Shown here one piece after another: positions 9,247 to 17,827 of a stretch of 64,000 nt of DNA. The DNA lies in contig NZ_CP029482.1 of NCBI RefSeq assembly GCF_003151075.1, positions 2,480,001 through 2,544,000 on the forward strand. Reading direction: 5' to 3'. Both the position numbers and the translations under genes were made by a program. Positions within the stretch are counted from its first letter, which is position 1; each line of letters opens with the position of its first letter. The notes beneath the pieces were generated by a model. That model did no database searches. It was not told the origin of the DNA and worked only from the letters and a program-made list of their open reading frames with translations. This stretch comes from Pseudomonas sp. 31-12. Its GTDB lineage: Bacteria; Pseudomonadota; Gammaproteobacteria; Pseudomonadales; Pseudomonadaceae.

Positions 9247-9344
9247 CCCTGTAGGAGCGAGCCTGCTCGCGATAGCGTTGGCACATTCAATATCAATGTG
9301 ACTGAAACACCGCCATCGCGAGCAGGCTCGCTCCCACAGGGGAT
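9247..9344. repeat. REP pair (GGCTTGCTCGCGA family variant)
   Basis: Inverted arms AGGAGCGAGCCTGCTCGCGA and TCGCGAGCAGGCTCGCTCCC around a spacer of about 45 bases containing ATTCAATATCAATGTG. Similar spacer words (TCAATNTCAATG) recur in other pairs of this family in the window, so the pair moves or duplicates as a unit. Confidence 0.85.
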
Positions 9345-9465
9345 TTGCGTAAACAGGAAGAATAGTAAGTTGTGGAATAACGATAGTCCGCATCGATATA
9401 AGTGGTTATAAGAAAAATCGCTATGCTGCGGGCAGTTTTTTCATGCGTTTTTTGCGGGCGTGTTA

Positions 9466-10251
9466 ATGGATTTCGTTAACTTCGGGTTGGTGGTTGCAGG
9501 ATTGGTCGTCGGCTTTATCGTCGGCATGACTGGCGTGGGCGGAGGGTCGTTGATGACCCCGATTCTGTTGTGGTTCGGGATCAATCCGGCCACGGCGGTG
9601 GGCACCGACTTGCTGTACGCGGCCATTACCAAATCCAGCGGTGTGCTGGTCCATCGCAAGAACAACAACATCGACTGGGCGATTACCGGTTGGCTTACTC
9701 TCGGCAGTGTGCCGGCGGTGGCGCTGACGCTGTGGTTCCTCAGCAGTTTGCAGACTTCACCCGATGCGATGAACGCCGTCATCAAACAGGCGCTCGGCTT
9801 CGTTCTGTTTGCCACGGCCCTGGCGATTTTCTTCAAAAAACGCCTGCTCGACTTCGCCCACAAACGGGCGGGCGGCCATTACAACCCCAGCGGTTCGCGC
9901 CTGAATTTTCTGACGGTCATCACCGGCCTGGTCCTGGGCAGCATGGTCGCGCTGACCTCGATCGGTGCCGGCGCCCTCGGCACCGTAGCGCTGTTCATCC
10001 TCTATCCGTTGCTGCCGACACGCCGCCTCGTCGGCACGGAAATCGCCCACGCCGTGCCCCTGACCCTGGTCGCCGGCCTGGGTCACGCGAGCATGGGCAA
10101 CATGGATTGGCACGTGTTGGGTTACTTGCTGATCGGTTCGCTGCCGGGGATTTACCTGGGCAGTCACTTGACCGGTCGCATCTCTGACGAAGTGCTGCGT
10201 CCGTGCCTGGCCACGATGCTGGTGCTGATCGGCTACAAACTGGCGTTCTGA
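9466..10251 (+). CDS. TauE/SafE family membrane permease
   Basis: About 261 residues with seven to eight hydrophobic segments. The diagnostic N-terminal motif is GFIVGMTGVGGGSLMTPIL, followed by NPATAVGTDLLYAAITKSSG, and the repeat half has VALTSIGAGALGTVAL. The family exports sulfite, sulfoacetate or related organosulfur anions across the inner membrane. The substrate here is open because no sulfur genes are adjacent. The start is the ATG at 9466; a GTG two codons earlier is an alternative and neither has a strong ribosome site. Confidence 0.88.
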   Translation: MDFVNFGLVVAGLVVGFIVGMTGVGGGSLMTPILLWFGINPATAVGTDLLYAAITKSSGVLVHRKNNNIDWAITGWLTLGSVPAVALTLWFLSSLQTSPDAMNAVIKQALGFVLFATALAIFFKKRLLDFAHKRAGGHYNPSGSRLNFLTVITGLVLGSMVALTSIGAGALGTVALFILYPLLPTRRLVGTEIAHAVPLTLVAGLGHASMGNMDWHVLGYLLIGSLPGIYLGSHLTGRISDEVLRPCLATMLVLIGYKLAF

Positions 10252-10270
10252 GCCGGCACGGCTTGCCGCA

Positions 10271-10639
10271 TCAGGGCCGTGTGAGAATCTCCAGCAGATG
10301 CCCGTCCGGGTCATCGAAATAAACCCGCCGGCCACCGCCGTAATCGTTGATCTCGTACGGCCGTTGCTTGCCGGGATCAGCCCACCAGGGTTGCTTGCGC
10401 GCTTGCAGGCGTGCGAAGGCCGCATCGAAATCCTCATCGCCGATCAAAAACGCATAGTGCTGGGAAGCGATGGGCGGGTCGTTGTCATAGAAATCCAGCG
10501 ACACGCCATTGTCGAACTTGACGACCAGCATCGGCCCGAACGGCTCGGGAGCGGGCAGGCCGAGGATCTCGGCGAGGTAATGGGCCGAGATCTGCTTGTC
10601 TCGGCACCAGACAATGGTGTGGTTTAACTGAGCGCTCAT
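10271..10639 (-). CDS. VOC family (glyoxalase/dioxygenase-fold) protein
   Basis: 122 residues in one VOC module of two beta-alpha-beta-beta-beta units. LNHTIVWCRDKQISAHYLAE opens the first and ends at VSLDFYDND; the second closes on the typical RRVYFDDPDGHLLEILTRP. Candidate metal ligands are the early His and the Glu in HLLEIL. Members include lyases, dioxygenases and binding proteins, so the reaction cannot be assigned. It converges on the permease gene. Confidence 0.82.
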   Translation of the reverse strand: MSAQLNHTIVWCRDKQISAHYLAEILGLPAPEPFGPMLVVKFDNGVSLDFYDNDPPIASQHYAFLIGDEDFDAAFARLQARKQPWWADPGKQRPYEINDYGGGRRVYFDDPDGHLLEILTRP

Positions 10640-10818
10640 GCTGGGGGCCTCACGGCGGATCAGGTGGGTCGTTATGGGTGTGAGATTAGCTCAGCCTGTT
10701 GCGCAATGACTGCCCTGACCTAAGCTTGGGTCAAGGCGGAACACAATTGCGGTGCGTCACCCGGAACGATCGCCGCGATGCGCAATCATTAGAGCGTGGA
10801 TATCAAAAGGAGATGCGC

Positions 10819-11382
10819 ATGCTCATCAGGTCTTTGACCCTGACTACCTTGCTGGCTTTCGCCGGCCCCTTGCTCGCCGCCGAAGACGGCTCGCCTCTGG
10901 ACATTGACAAGGGCAGGGCCCGGCCACTGATTGTGATTGCGCCCAGCACCGTAGACCCGGTCTGGACGGGCCTGAAAAAGTCGCTGAGTGATCCGGCCAA
11001 CAAGGACGGTATCGCCCAACGCAATATCAGGGTGTACACGGTGCTGAACATGTTCGGTCAACAGGACGGCAAGGACCTCGGCCAACAGGACACCATGGCG
11101 CTGATCCGTTCGCTGAAGCTCGGCGCGGGGGCGTTGCCCAAAGTCATCCTGGTGGGCAAGGACGGCGAGAAGAAGTTCGAGAGTTCGGGGGATGAATCAA
11201 GGTCGGTCGATTTGAAGAAAATCTTCGACACCATCGACGCCCTGCCGGCGACCGAGAAAGAAGCCGCGCCGCCGACAGTCGCAACGCCCGTCGTCGCCGA
11301 ACCGGCCGCCAAAGGCGCCAAGGGCGCAAAACCGGGTAAACCGGCGAAACCGGCCAAGCCCCCTGAAATGCCGGACGATTGA
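10819..11382 (+). CDS. Exported DUF4174 protein with a Lys/Pro/Ala-rich tail
   Basis: 187 residues. The ATG at 10819 lies six bases after AAGGAG; the ATG at 10813 is too close to it. A signal peptide (LTTLLAFAGPLLAAEDG) precedes a DUF4174-like thioredoxin-fold region: RPLIVIAPSTVDPVW, then VLNMFGQQDGKDLG and the late PKVILVGKDGEKKFE. No CxxC is present, so redox chemistry is unlikely. The last 45 residues are a disordered tail (AAKGAKGAKPGKPAKPAKPP) that could bind nucleic acid, lipid or cell wall. The family function is unknown. Confidence 0.75.
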   Translation: MLIRSLTLTTLLAFAGPLLAAEDGSPLDIDKGRARPLIVIAPSTVDPVWTGLKKSLSDPANKDGIAQRNIRVYTVLNMFGQQDGKDLGQQDTMALIRSLKLGAGALPKVILVGKDGEKKFESSGDESRSVDLKKIFDTIDALPATEKEAAPPTVATPVVAEPAAKGAKGAKPGKPAKPAKPPEMPDD

Positions 11383-11436
11383 ACACCCACTGACTCCTGT
11401 GGGAACCGGCCCGGTCTTTGTGCGCGCCGCCAACCC

Positions 11437-11531
11437 CTTGTGGGAGCGGGCTTGCTCGCGAAGGCGTCAGTTCAATCGATATCAATGTTGAATGTGCCGG
11501 CCTCTTCGCGAGCAAGCCCGCTCCCACAGGG
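11437..11531. repeat. REP pair (GGGAGCGGGCTTGCTCGCGA family)
   Basis: Arms TGGGAGCGGGCTTGCTCGCG and CGCGAGCAAGCCCGCTCCCA around a spacer containing TTCAATCGATATCAATGTTG. It lies between the DUF4174 gene and the autotransporter remnant. Confidence 0.9.
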
Positions 11532-11540
11532 TTGATGTCG

Positions 11541-11702
11541 TTACCAGGTGTAGCGATAGCCGACCGTCACTGCCCAAGGCTGTTCGATATCGTTGCCTTT
11601 GGTATAGCCCGCTTCGGCGAAGAAGTTGTGTTTTTCAGCCGCCGTCACCCTGACGCCACCCCCCACCTCGGCCCGTGAGCCCGGCAAGCTGCTCGGCAGT
11701 TG
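11541..11702 (-). pseudogene. 3' remnant of an autotransporter / outer-membrane beta-barrel gene
   Basis: On the minus strand an open frame of 53 codons ends in TAA at 11541. It encodes the last beta-strands of an autotransporter barrel: SRAEVGGGVRVTAAEKHNFF, FAEAGYTKGNDIEQPW, then AVTVGYRYTW with the terminal aromatic expected for the barrel-assembly signal. Going upstream the frame hits TAG at 11703-11705 and no start codon exists, so the body of the gene is gone. The breakpoint coincides with the start of a run of A residues and the leader of the DUF6124 gene. Probably the scar of a deletion or gene replacement. Confidence 0.75.
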
Positions 11703-11915
11703 CTACAAAAAAAAGCGTGTTCGGCGCGGAGATGTCTTGGTTTCATTGGTCTCGGAAATTTCCTGCAAGTCCTGTCGGACTTCATGAACTGGTTTCTGTC
11801 AGAGCGCGCCGTTAGCCTTCGTCAGCCACCGCACAAATCGCGGTCGGACGTGGGAATCCGCAACACTGAGGGATCCAGGGACGAAAAAACCAATGGCCAG
11901 AAAGGAGCCTCGTCT

Positions 11916-12293
11916 ATGAAGAAGTTCGGCAAGAATGATCCGCAACGCCCAACCGATGCCAGTCACCTGAAGCTCGTCAGGCTGGGAGAAACGACCGGGC
12001 ACGGCACCAGCATTCGCGTGCGCAAGCCAAGGCGTTCCGTCCCGATCAACCAAATCTTGTCAGTTGCCCCGGGCGTCGACACCATCACCCTCTTGCATCA
12101 GGCCTGCGAGACCCTTGCTTCGCTGAATGCCGTGATTATGAGTTTTGCCGACAAGCTGGATGGCTCGAACCGAGCGATGTTGGGGGCGATTCAGCAACTG
12201 ACAGGGATTGCGGAGTTGATGGTGAATCAGGTTCGGGGCAACCTTGATCCGAGGAACGATGCGCCTGACCCTCAGACGCCGACCCGGCATTGA
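11916..12293 (+). CDS. DUF6124-like small protein
   Basis: 125 residues from the ATG at 11916, preceded by AAAGGAG; longer in-frame readings upstream look non-coding. The C-terminal half matches the pattern of small Pseudomonas DUF6124 proteins: ILSVAPGVDTITLLHQACET, LASLNAVIMSFADKLDG, and a helical QQLTGIAELMVNQV. The N-terminus is polar and probably flexible. Function unknown. A 210-base leader with lower GC and a small hairpin (AAGTCCTGTCGGACTT) precedes it, and a strong terminator follows. It sits directly beside the autotransporter remnant. Confidence 0.72.
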   Translation: MKKFGKNDPQRPTDASHLKLVRLGETTGHGTSIRVRKPRRSVPINQILSVAPGVDTITLLHQACETLASLNAVIMSFADKLDGSNRAMLGAIQQLTGIAELMVNQVRGNLDPRNDAPDPQTPTRH

Positions 12294-12310
12294 GCTGACG
12301 TAATAACGAC

Positions 12311-12345
12311 AATGGGCGACCTCAAGAGGTCGCCCATTTTTATTG
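12311..12345 (+). terminator. Rho-independent terminator of the DUF6124 gene
   Basis: AATGGGCGACCTC, a short AAG loop, then GAGGTCGCCCATTTTTATT: a 12-base-pair GC-rich stem and a T run. Confidence 0.9.
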
Positions 12346-12356
12346 TCAGCATTGAC

Positions 12357-12494
12357 CCCTGTGGCGAGGGAGCTTGCTCCCGTTGGGCAGCGAAGCGGCC
12401 CCAAGACCATTTACCTCGGTGTATCTGATAAACCGTGCTGAATGGTTTTGGGTTGGCTGCGCCACCCAACGGGAGCAAGCTCCCTCGCCACAGT
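12357..12494. repeat. REP pair (GGCGAGGGAGCTTGCTCCCG family)
   Basis: Arms TGGCGAGGGAGCTTGCTCCC and GGGAGCAAGCTCCCTCGCCA. The inner parts are GCAGCGAAGCGGCCCCAAGA on the left and TTGGGTTGGCTGCGCCACCC on the right. It separates the DUF6124 and ampC gene ends. Confidence 0.88.
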
Positions 12495-12507
12495 TAAGCA
12501 GCGTGGG

Positions 12508-13674
12508 TTATTCGGTCAGGGCACTCAGTATGTTGTGAGCCAGCTTTATTCGCTCCGAGTTCGGGTAATTCTTGTTCGCCAGAATAACGATACCGATATC
12601 TTCCGAAGGCACGAACGCGACATAAGCCCCGAAACCACCCGTCGACCCGGTCTTGTTGAACCATGCCGCGTCTTGCGCAGGTTGCGGTGGGTTCAGCCAC
12701 TGGACTTTATGCGCCGCCATCGCCATCTCCGTCGAGTTGCCATTCAGCAACGTATCGAGGCTGGCCGGATAGTGGTAGTGCTCCCATCCCAACCCCTGCG
12801 TCATCTTGCCCACGGTGTAGTAACCGCTGTGAGTCAGGGCGATCGCTTGCTGCAATGGCTTCTCCAGCGTCGCCGGTTTCAGGTTCGCTTCAACATAACG
12901 AAGCAAATCCGCCGCGCTGGTTTTTACGCCATAGGCCTCCGAATCCAGTGCGCCCGGGCTCACCCGCACCGGACTGCCATCCTTGCCGTAACCCTGGGCA
13001 TAAAGCCCCATCTGATCCTGCGGCACTTTGAGGTAGGTGTGCTTGAGGCCGAGTTTCGGTAGCAGGGTTTTTTCCATCAACTCATCAAACGGCTGGCCCA
13101 TGCTTTTGGCCGCCAGATAACCGGACAGCCCAAGGCTGGGGTTTGAATACTGGCGGTGGGTGCCTGCGGCATACACCGGTTTCCATTGTTTGAAATAGGC
13201 CAGCATTTTGTCTGGACGATCGGCCTCGTCAGGGAACTGCAGCGGCAGCCCGCCAGCGGTGTAGGTGGCGAGTTGCAACACGCTGATAGTGTCGAACGCA
13301 CTGCCTCGCAAGTCAGGCCACACCTGGCTGGCCCGGTCAGACAGGGACAACTTGCCGCTGGCCTGGGCATAAGCTGCCAACGTCGTGGCGAAGGTTTTAC
13401 TCACCGAACCAATTTCGAACAGGGTGTCTTGGCTGACCGGTTTGCCGTCCTCTTTCGAGGCCACGCCGTAGTTAAAGTAATGCTGTTGGCCATTCAGGGT
13501 GATCGCGACGGCTACGCCGGGAATATTCTGTTGTTGCATGACCGGGCCGATGGCGGCTTTCACCAGGGCATCGAGTTGATCGTCGGATTTTGTGGCGGCC
13601 ATACAGTGACTTGCGCCGAGCAACAGGGCGAAAGCGCTGAAGGACGCCAATCTTGGCAGATGAAATTTGTACAT
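12508..13674 (-). CDS. ampC: Class C beta-lactamase
   Basis: 388 residues with a signal peptide ending near HCMAATKSDD. All class C active-site motifs are present: SVSK with the nucleophile at about residue 90, YSN at 175-177 and KTG at 340-342 (KTGSTGGFGAYV). The enzyme hydrolyses penicillins and cephalosporins in the periplasm. The ATG at 13674 gives a normal signal peptide; a GTG at 13686 sits too close to GGAG to be preferred. The divergent LysR gene is ampR, the arrangement in which AmpR induces ampC in response to cell-wall fragments. Inducible chromosomal resistance is expected. Confidence 0.95.
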   Translation of the reverse strand: MYKFHLPRLASFSAFALLLGASHCMAATKSDDQLDALVKAAIGPVMQQQNIPGVAVAITLNGQQHYFNYGVASKEDGKPVSQDTLFEIGSVSKTFATTLAAYAQASGKLSLSDRASQVWPDLRGSAFDTISVLQLATYTAGGLPLQFPDEADRPDKMLAYFKQWKPVYAAGTHRQYSNPSLGLSGYLAAKSMGQPFDELMEKTLLPKLGLKHTYLKVPQDQMGLYAQGYGKDGSPVRVSPGALDSEAYGVKTSAADLLRYVEANLKPATLEKPLQQAIALTHSGYYTVGKMTQGLGWEHYHYPASLDTLLNGNSTEMAMAAHKVQWLNPPQPAQDAAWFNKTGSTGGFGAYVAFVPSEDIGIVILANKNYPNSERIKLAHNILSALTE

Positions 13675-13834
13675 GATTGGAACCACTCTCCATGAGTTGC
13701 CATTACTTTAACCGCTACACTCCGAACGGATTGAAAACCGGACGGCTAACGGGCGCGCCAAATCTAGGCAGTCGGGCGACAATCGACAAACGACGATATT
13801 TCGGGTTAGCCATTAGAAAAATTTGGGAGTGGAC

Positions 13835-14707
13835 ATGATTCGTCCTCATCTGCCGCTGAATGCATTGCGCGCCTTCGAGGCTTCCGCGCGCCATTTGAGC
13901 TTCACTCGGGCGGCGGTGGAGTTGTTCGTCACGCCAGCGGCGGTCAGTCATCAAGTCAAAAGCCTTGAAGCCCAGCTTAACGTGACGCTGTTCAAACGCT
14001 TGCCCCGCGGCCTGATGATGACCAGTGAGGGTGAAACCTTGCTGCCGGTATTGCGCGAGTCTTTCGACCGGATTGCCGAAACCCTTGAGCGTTTCGAAGG
14101 GGGGCATTTTCGTGAAGTGTTGACGGTGGGCGCGGTGGGAACGTTTGCGGTGGGTTGGCTGTTGCCGCGACTGGCGGACTTCCAGTCGAAACATCCGTTC
14201 ATAGATTTGCGCCTGTCGACCAACAACAACCGGGTGGACGTGGCCGCCGAAGGGCTGGATTACGCCATCCGATTTGGCGCCGGCGCCTGGCACGGGATCG
14301 AAGCGCTAAAACTGATTGAGGCGCCGTTGTCGGTGCTCTGCGTTCCGGAAATAGCCGGGCAGTTGCAAGAACCTGCCGATCTGCTCAAGCAGACGCTGTT
14401 GCGTTCCTACCGCACGGATGAGTGGCCCGAATGGTTTCTGGCTGCCGGGTTGCCAGCCAATACGCCGGCGCCGAAAAGCATTGTCTTCGACTCTTCGCTG
14501 GCCATGATGGAAGCCGCCCTACAGGGCGCCGGCATCGCCTTGGCGCCGCCACTGATGTTTGCCCGGCAACTGGCGGCGGGGGCGATCGAGCAACCGTTCG
14601 ACATCGGCATCACCACCGGCAGTTATTGGCTGACTCGTTTGCAGTCGCGCCCTGAAACGTCGGCGATGACGATGTTCAAGGAGTGGCTGCTGCAAGCTTC
14701 GGGCTGA
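13835..14707 (+). CDS. ampR: LysR-type regulator of ampC
   Basis: 290 residues from the ATG at 13835. The helix-turn-helix is typical of AmpR/GcvA (LPLNALRAFEASARHLSFTR, then VTPAAVSHQVKSLEAQLNV). The effector domain contains the SLAMMEAALQGAGIALAP segment found in AmpR-like proteins. In the family, muropeptides from peptidoglycan recycling convert AmpR into an activator of ampC. The divergent orientation and 160-base shared interval support that role. GcvA-like regulators share the N-terminus, but the neighbour makes AmpR the better call. Confidence 0.9.
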   Translation: MIRPHLPLNALRAFEASARHLSFTRAAVELFVTPAAVSHQVKSLEAQLNVTLFKRLPRGLMMTSEGETLLPVLRESFDRIAETLERFEGGHFREVLTVGAVGTFAVGWLLPRLADFQSKHPFIDLRLSTNNNRVDVAAEGLDYAIRFGAGAWHGIEALKLIEAPLSVLCVPEIAGQLQEPADLLKQTLLRSYRTDEWPEWFLAAGLPANTPAPKSIVFDSSLAMMEAALQGAGIALAPPLMFARQLAAGAIEQPFDIGITTGSYWLTRLQSRPETSAMTMFKEWLLQASG

Positions 14708-14715
14708 TACAAAAA

Positions 14716-14810
14716 CCTGTGGGAGCGGGCTTGCTCGCGAAGGGGCCATAACATTCAACATCAATGCCGACTGTACGGACGCCTTCGCGAGCAAGCCCGC
14801 TCCCACAGGG
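14716..14810. repeat. REP pair (GGGAGCGGGCTTGCTCGCGA family)
   Basis: Arms GTGGGAGCGGGCTTGCTCGC and GCGAGCAAGCCCGCTCCCAC with the spacer word ATTCAACATCAATGCCGACT. Located between the convergent ampR and gudD ends. Confidence 0.9.
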
Positions 14811-14830
14811 AATGAGGGGGTGTCGAAAGG

Positions 14831-16174
14831 TCAGCGCACCAGGCACGGCCGCTTGTTATCGAACTGCCATCCCGGAATCAGAAACTGCATCGCCACGCTG
14901 TCATCCCGCGCGCCCAGTCCCATGCCTTTGTACAACTCATGGGCCTTGGCCAGTTGATCCAGATCCAGCTCAACCCCCAGCCCCGGTTTCTTCGGCACCT
15001 GCACGCAACCACCGACAATTTGAAGCGGAGCCTTGGTCAGGCGCTGGCCGTCCTGCCAGATCCAGTGCGTGTCGATGGCGGTGATATCACCCGGCGCGGC
15101 CGCGGCGACATGGGTGAACATCGCCAGGGAAATATCGAAATGGTTGTTGGAATGCGAGCCCCAGGTCAGGCCCCATTCGTGGCACATCTGCGCCACGCGA
15201 ACCGAACCCTGCATGGTCCAGAAATGCGGGTCGGCCAGCGGGATGTCCACCGATTGCAGCTGGATCGCATGACCCATTTCCCGCCAGTCGGTGGCGATCA
15301 TGTTAGTCGCGGTTTTCAGGCCCGTGGCACGGCGGAACTCGGCCATGACTTCACGACCCGAATAACCGTTTTCCGCCCCGCACGGATCTTCAGCGTAGGC
15401 GAGCACGCGATGCTGATCACGGCACAGGCGGATGGCTTCCTTGAGTGACCACGCACCATTCGGATCGAGGGTAATGCGCGCATCAGGGAAGCGTTCGGCC
15501 AGCGCGGTGACGGCTTCGATTTCTTCGTCGCCACTGAGCACGCCGCCCTTGAGTTTGAAATCCTTGAAGCCGTAGCGAGCGTGCGCGGCCTCGGCCAGGC
15601 GCACCACGGCGTCGACGCTCATGGCTTTCTCGTGGCGCACGCGGAACCAGTCGTTGTCGGCGTCCGCTTCGCTGCGATAAGCCAGGTCGGTTTCATTGCG
15701 GTCACCGACATAAAACAGATAACCGAGCATCTTCACTTCGTCGCGCTGCTGGCCTTCGCCAAGCAGGGCGGCGACCGGCACGTCCAGATGCTGGCCGAGC
15801 AGGTCGAGGAGGGCGGCTTCCAGGCCCGTGACCGCGTGAATGGTGATGCGCAGGTCGAAGGTCTGCAAGCCGCGACCGCCGGCATCGCGGTCGGCGAAGG
15901 TCTGGCGCACCTGATTGAGGATCTTCTGATAAGTGCCGATCGGACTGCCGACCACCAGCGAACGTGCGTCTTCCAGCGTCTGGCGAATGCGCTCGCCGCC
16001 CGGTACTTCGCCGACCCCGGTGTGCCCGGCGTTGTCCTTGAGGATCACGATGTTGCGGGTGAAAAACGGGCCGTGGGCGCCGCTCAGATTGAGCAACATA
16101 CCGTCATGACCGGCCACTGGAACCACCTGCATGCTGGTGATGATCGGGGCTTTGGCGGTGTCTTGTGGGTTCAT
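14831..16174 (-). CDS. gudD: D-glucarate dehydratase
   Basis: 447 residues of the enolase superfamily. The barrel shows the KxK base motif (KDFKLKGGV), the metal-binding residues in [11 protein letters not shown] and [18 protein letters not shown], and the His-bearing [11 protein letters not shown] loop. The N-terminus has [20 protein letters not shown]. The enzyme removes water from D-glucarate to give 5-keto-4-deoxyglucarate. The ATG at 16174 follows AAGGA. The permease gene is 24 bases upstream on the same strand and a FadR-type regulator is divergent, so the three form a glucarate-use locus. Confidence 0.95.
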   Translation of the reverse strand: MNPQDTAKAPIITSMQVVPVAGHDGMLLNLSGAHGPFFTRNIVILKDNAGHTGVGEVPGGERIRQTLEDARSLVVGSPIGTYQKILNQVRQTFADRDAGGRGLQTFDLRITIHAVTGLEAALLDLLGQHLDVPVAALLGEGQQRDEVKMLGYLFYVGDRNETDLAYRSEADADNDWFRVRHEKAMSVDAVVRLAEAAHARYGFKDFKLKGGVLSGDEEIEAVTALAERFPDARITLDPNGAWSLKEAIRLCRDQHRVLAYAEDPCGAENGYSGREVMAEFRRATGLKTATNMIATDWREMGHAIQLQSVDIPLADPHFWTMQGSVRVAQMCHEWGLTWGSHSNNHFDISLAMFTHVAAAAPGDITAIDTHWIWQDGQRLTKAPLQIVGGCVQVPKKPGLGVELDLDQLAKAHELYKGMGLGARDDSVAMQFLIPGWQFDNKRPCLVR

Positions 16175-16198
16175 TGTCTTGTCCTTCAAAACAGAGAT

Positions 16199-17545
16199 TC
16201 AGGCGTGATTGGACGCTGGTTTGCCCAAGGCAACGACAGGTGCGGTTTTCGGTGTGTTGCGTGCGGCGAAGACGATGATCGCGGCGATGATCGACGTTGC
16301 GGCCAGGCCATACAGCCCGCCCTGAATGGAGCCGGTGTGTTCTTCAAGCAGGCCGAAGGTGGTCGGCGCAACGAAGCCGCCGAGGTTGCCCACCGAGTTG
16401 ATCAGCGCGATCACACCCGCCGCGATCCGCGCATCCAGATAAGCCTGAGGGATCGGCCAGAACAGCGACGACGCGGACTTGAAACCCAGCGCCGCGAAGC
16501 AAATCGCCACGAAGGCAAAGATCGGCCCGCCGGTGGTGGACATGAACATCCCGGCTGCCGCAATCAGCAGTGCAGCGGCGACCCAGGCTTGCTGGTGTTT
16601 CCATTTCGCCGACAGCGAAGCGAAGGCGTACATGCCGACGATCGAGAGCAGCCACGGGATCGAGTTGAACAGCCCGACCTGAATGTCGCTGAGGTCGCCC
16701 ATCTTTTTGATGATGCTCGGCAGCCAGAAGGTCGCGGCATAAATGGTCAGCTGGATGAAGAAGTAGATCAGGCAGAACAGGATGATCTGGCGATCCTTGA
16801 GCAGCGTGCCCAGCGACGGCTTGATCGGTGTCGCCGCTTCCCGGGCCAGTTGTTCGTCATCGATGGCTTTGACCAGCGCATCTTGCTCGGCACGGGTCAG
16901 CCATTTGGCGTCGTGGGGTTTGGAATCCAGCCAGAACCATAAGAACACGCAGAGCCCGACTGAAAACATCCCCTCGATGAAATACATCCATTGCCAGCCG
17001 TGCATGCCGAATCCGCTGATCTGCAACAGCAACCCGGACAGCGGGCCGGAGATCAGCGAAGCAATGGCCGAACCGCTGAGGAAAATGGCAATCGCCTTGC
17101 CGCGCTCGACGCCAGGCAACCAGCGTGTGAAGTAATAAATCACCCCGGGAAAGAACCCCGCTTCAGCCACGCCCAGCAGGAATCGCAGGATATAGAAGTG
17201 GGTTTCGTTCTGGATGAAGGCCATGCAGGCGGCGACCAGGCCCCAGGTCAGCATGATGCGGGTCAGCCAGATGCGGGCGCCGACTTTTTGCAGAAGCATG
17301 TTGGAGGGGACTTCGAACAATGCGTAACCGATGAAGAACAGGCCGGCACCGAGGCCGTAGGCGGCAGCGCCGATGCCCAGGTCCTGTTCCATGTGGGCGC
17401 GGACGAAGCCGATGTTCACGCGGTCAATGTAGTTGACGATGAACATGATGACGAACAGCGGCAGGACATGGCGTTTCACTTTCGAGATGGCGGACTTCAG
17501 GACCGAATCGGCGCCCTCGTGCATCCCGGATACGGATGTATTCAC
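16199..17545 (-). CDS. gudP: D-glucarate/galactarate permease, MFS family
   Basis: About 448 residues with twelve membrane helices of the anion:cation symporter group. Motifs include FIVNYIDRVNIGFVRAHMEQ, the loop FPGVIYYFTRWLPGVERGKA, and RNTPKTAPV near the end. Members carry hexarates such as glucarate and galactarate. The GTG at 17545 was chosen because GGGAG lies eight bases upstream; the reading from 17560 has no ribosome site. It precedes gudD by 24 bases, which supports glucarate as the substrate. Confidence 0.9.
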   Translation of the reverse strand: MNTSVSGMHEGADSVLKSAISKVKRHVLPLFVIMFIVNYIDRVNIGFVRAHMEQDLGIGAAAYGLGAGLFFIGYALFEVPSNMLLQKVGARIWLTRIMLTWGLVAACMAFIQNETHFYILRFLLGVAEAGFFPGVIYYFTRWLPGVERGKAIAIFLSGSAIASLISGPLSGLLLQISGFGMHGWQWMYFIEGMFSVGLCVFLWFWLDSKPHDAKWLTRAEQDALVKAIDDEQLAREAATPIKPSLGTLLKDRQIILFCLIYFFIQLTIYAATFWLPSIIKKMGDLSDIQVGLFNSIPWLLSIVGMYAFASLSAKWKHQQAWVAAALLIAAAGMFMSTTGGPIFAFVAICFAALGFKSASSLFWPIPQAYLDARIAAGVIALINSVGNLGGFVAPTTFGLLEEHTGSIQGGLYGLAATSIIAAIIVFAARNTPKTAPVVALGKPASNHA

Positions 17546-17608
17546 TTGGTTTTCTCCCACTGATTATTTTTATGCGGGGTGTAGCTGGATGTTGCGGTGT
17601 TGATAGAC

Positions 17609-17750
17609 ATCATACAACTAGCTTTTTTCGTCTTGCAAGCACTGCTGTCCAGCTAAATGGCGCTTTAATGCCGATTTCTTATTCTTTTTGCGGTTTCGTC
17701 TGATCTTCTGGAAGGCCATTTACGTCCACTTGTTGAGTGTTGTCATACAA
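17609..17750. promoter_or_regulatory. Putative GntR-type operators between gudP and its regulator
   Basis: TTGTCATACAA at 17740-17750 is an imperfect palindrome, and ATCATACAAC at 17609-17618 repeats its right half. Both contain TCATACAA, close to FadR-subfamily half sites. They lie on either side of the divergent promoter interval. Binding by the regulator at 17828 is inferred. Confidence 0.55.
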
Positions 17751-17827
17751 GTGCTGGGTTGATTTCTTGGGGATTCCAGCCAAGCGCAGTGCTACGATTC
17801 CGTTAGCCCAGCTTCCGGATGATCGCC

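Noticed and set aside
9247-9344. Paired repeats considered as a CRISPR array
   Set aside because: Only two inverted units with one spacer, not direct repeats with regular spacers, and no cas genes in the window.
11700-11915. N-terminal extension of the DUF6124-like protein
   Set aside because: The frame is open but the sequence is low in GC, contains a hairpin and lacks a ribosome site; AAAGGAG precedes the ATG at 11916.
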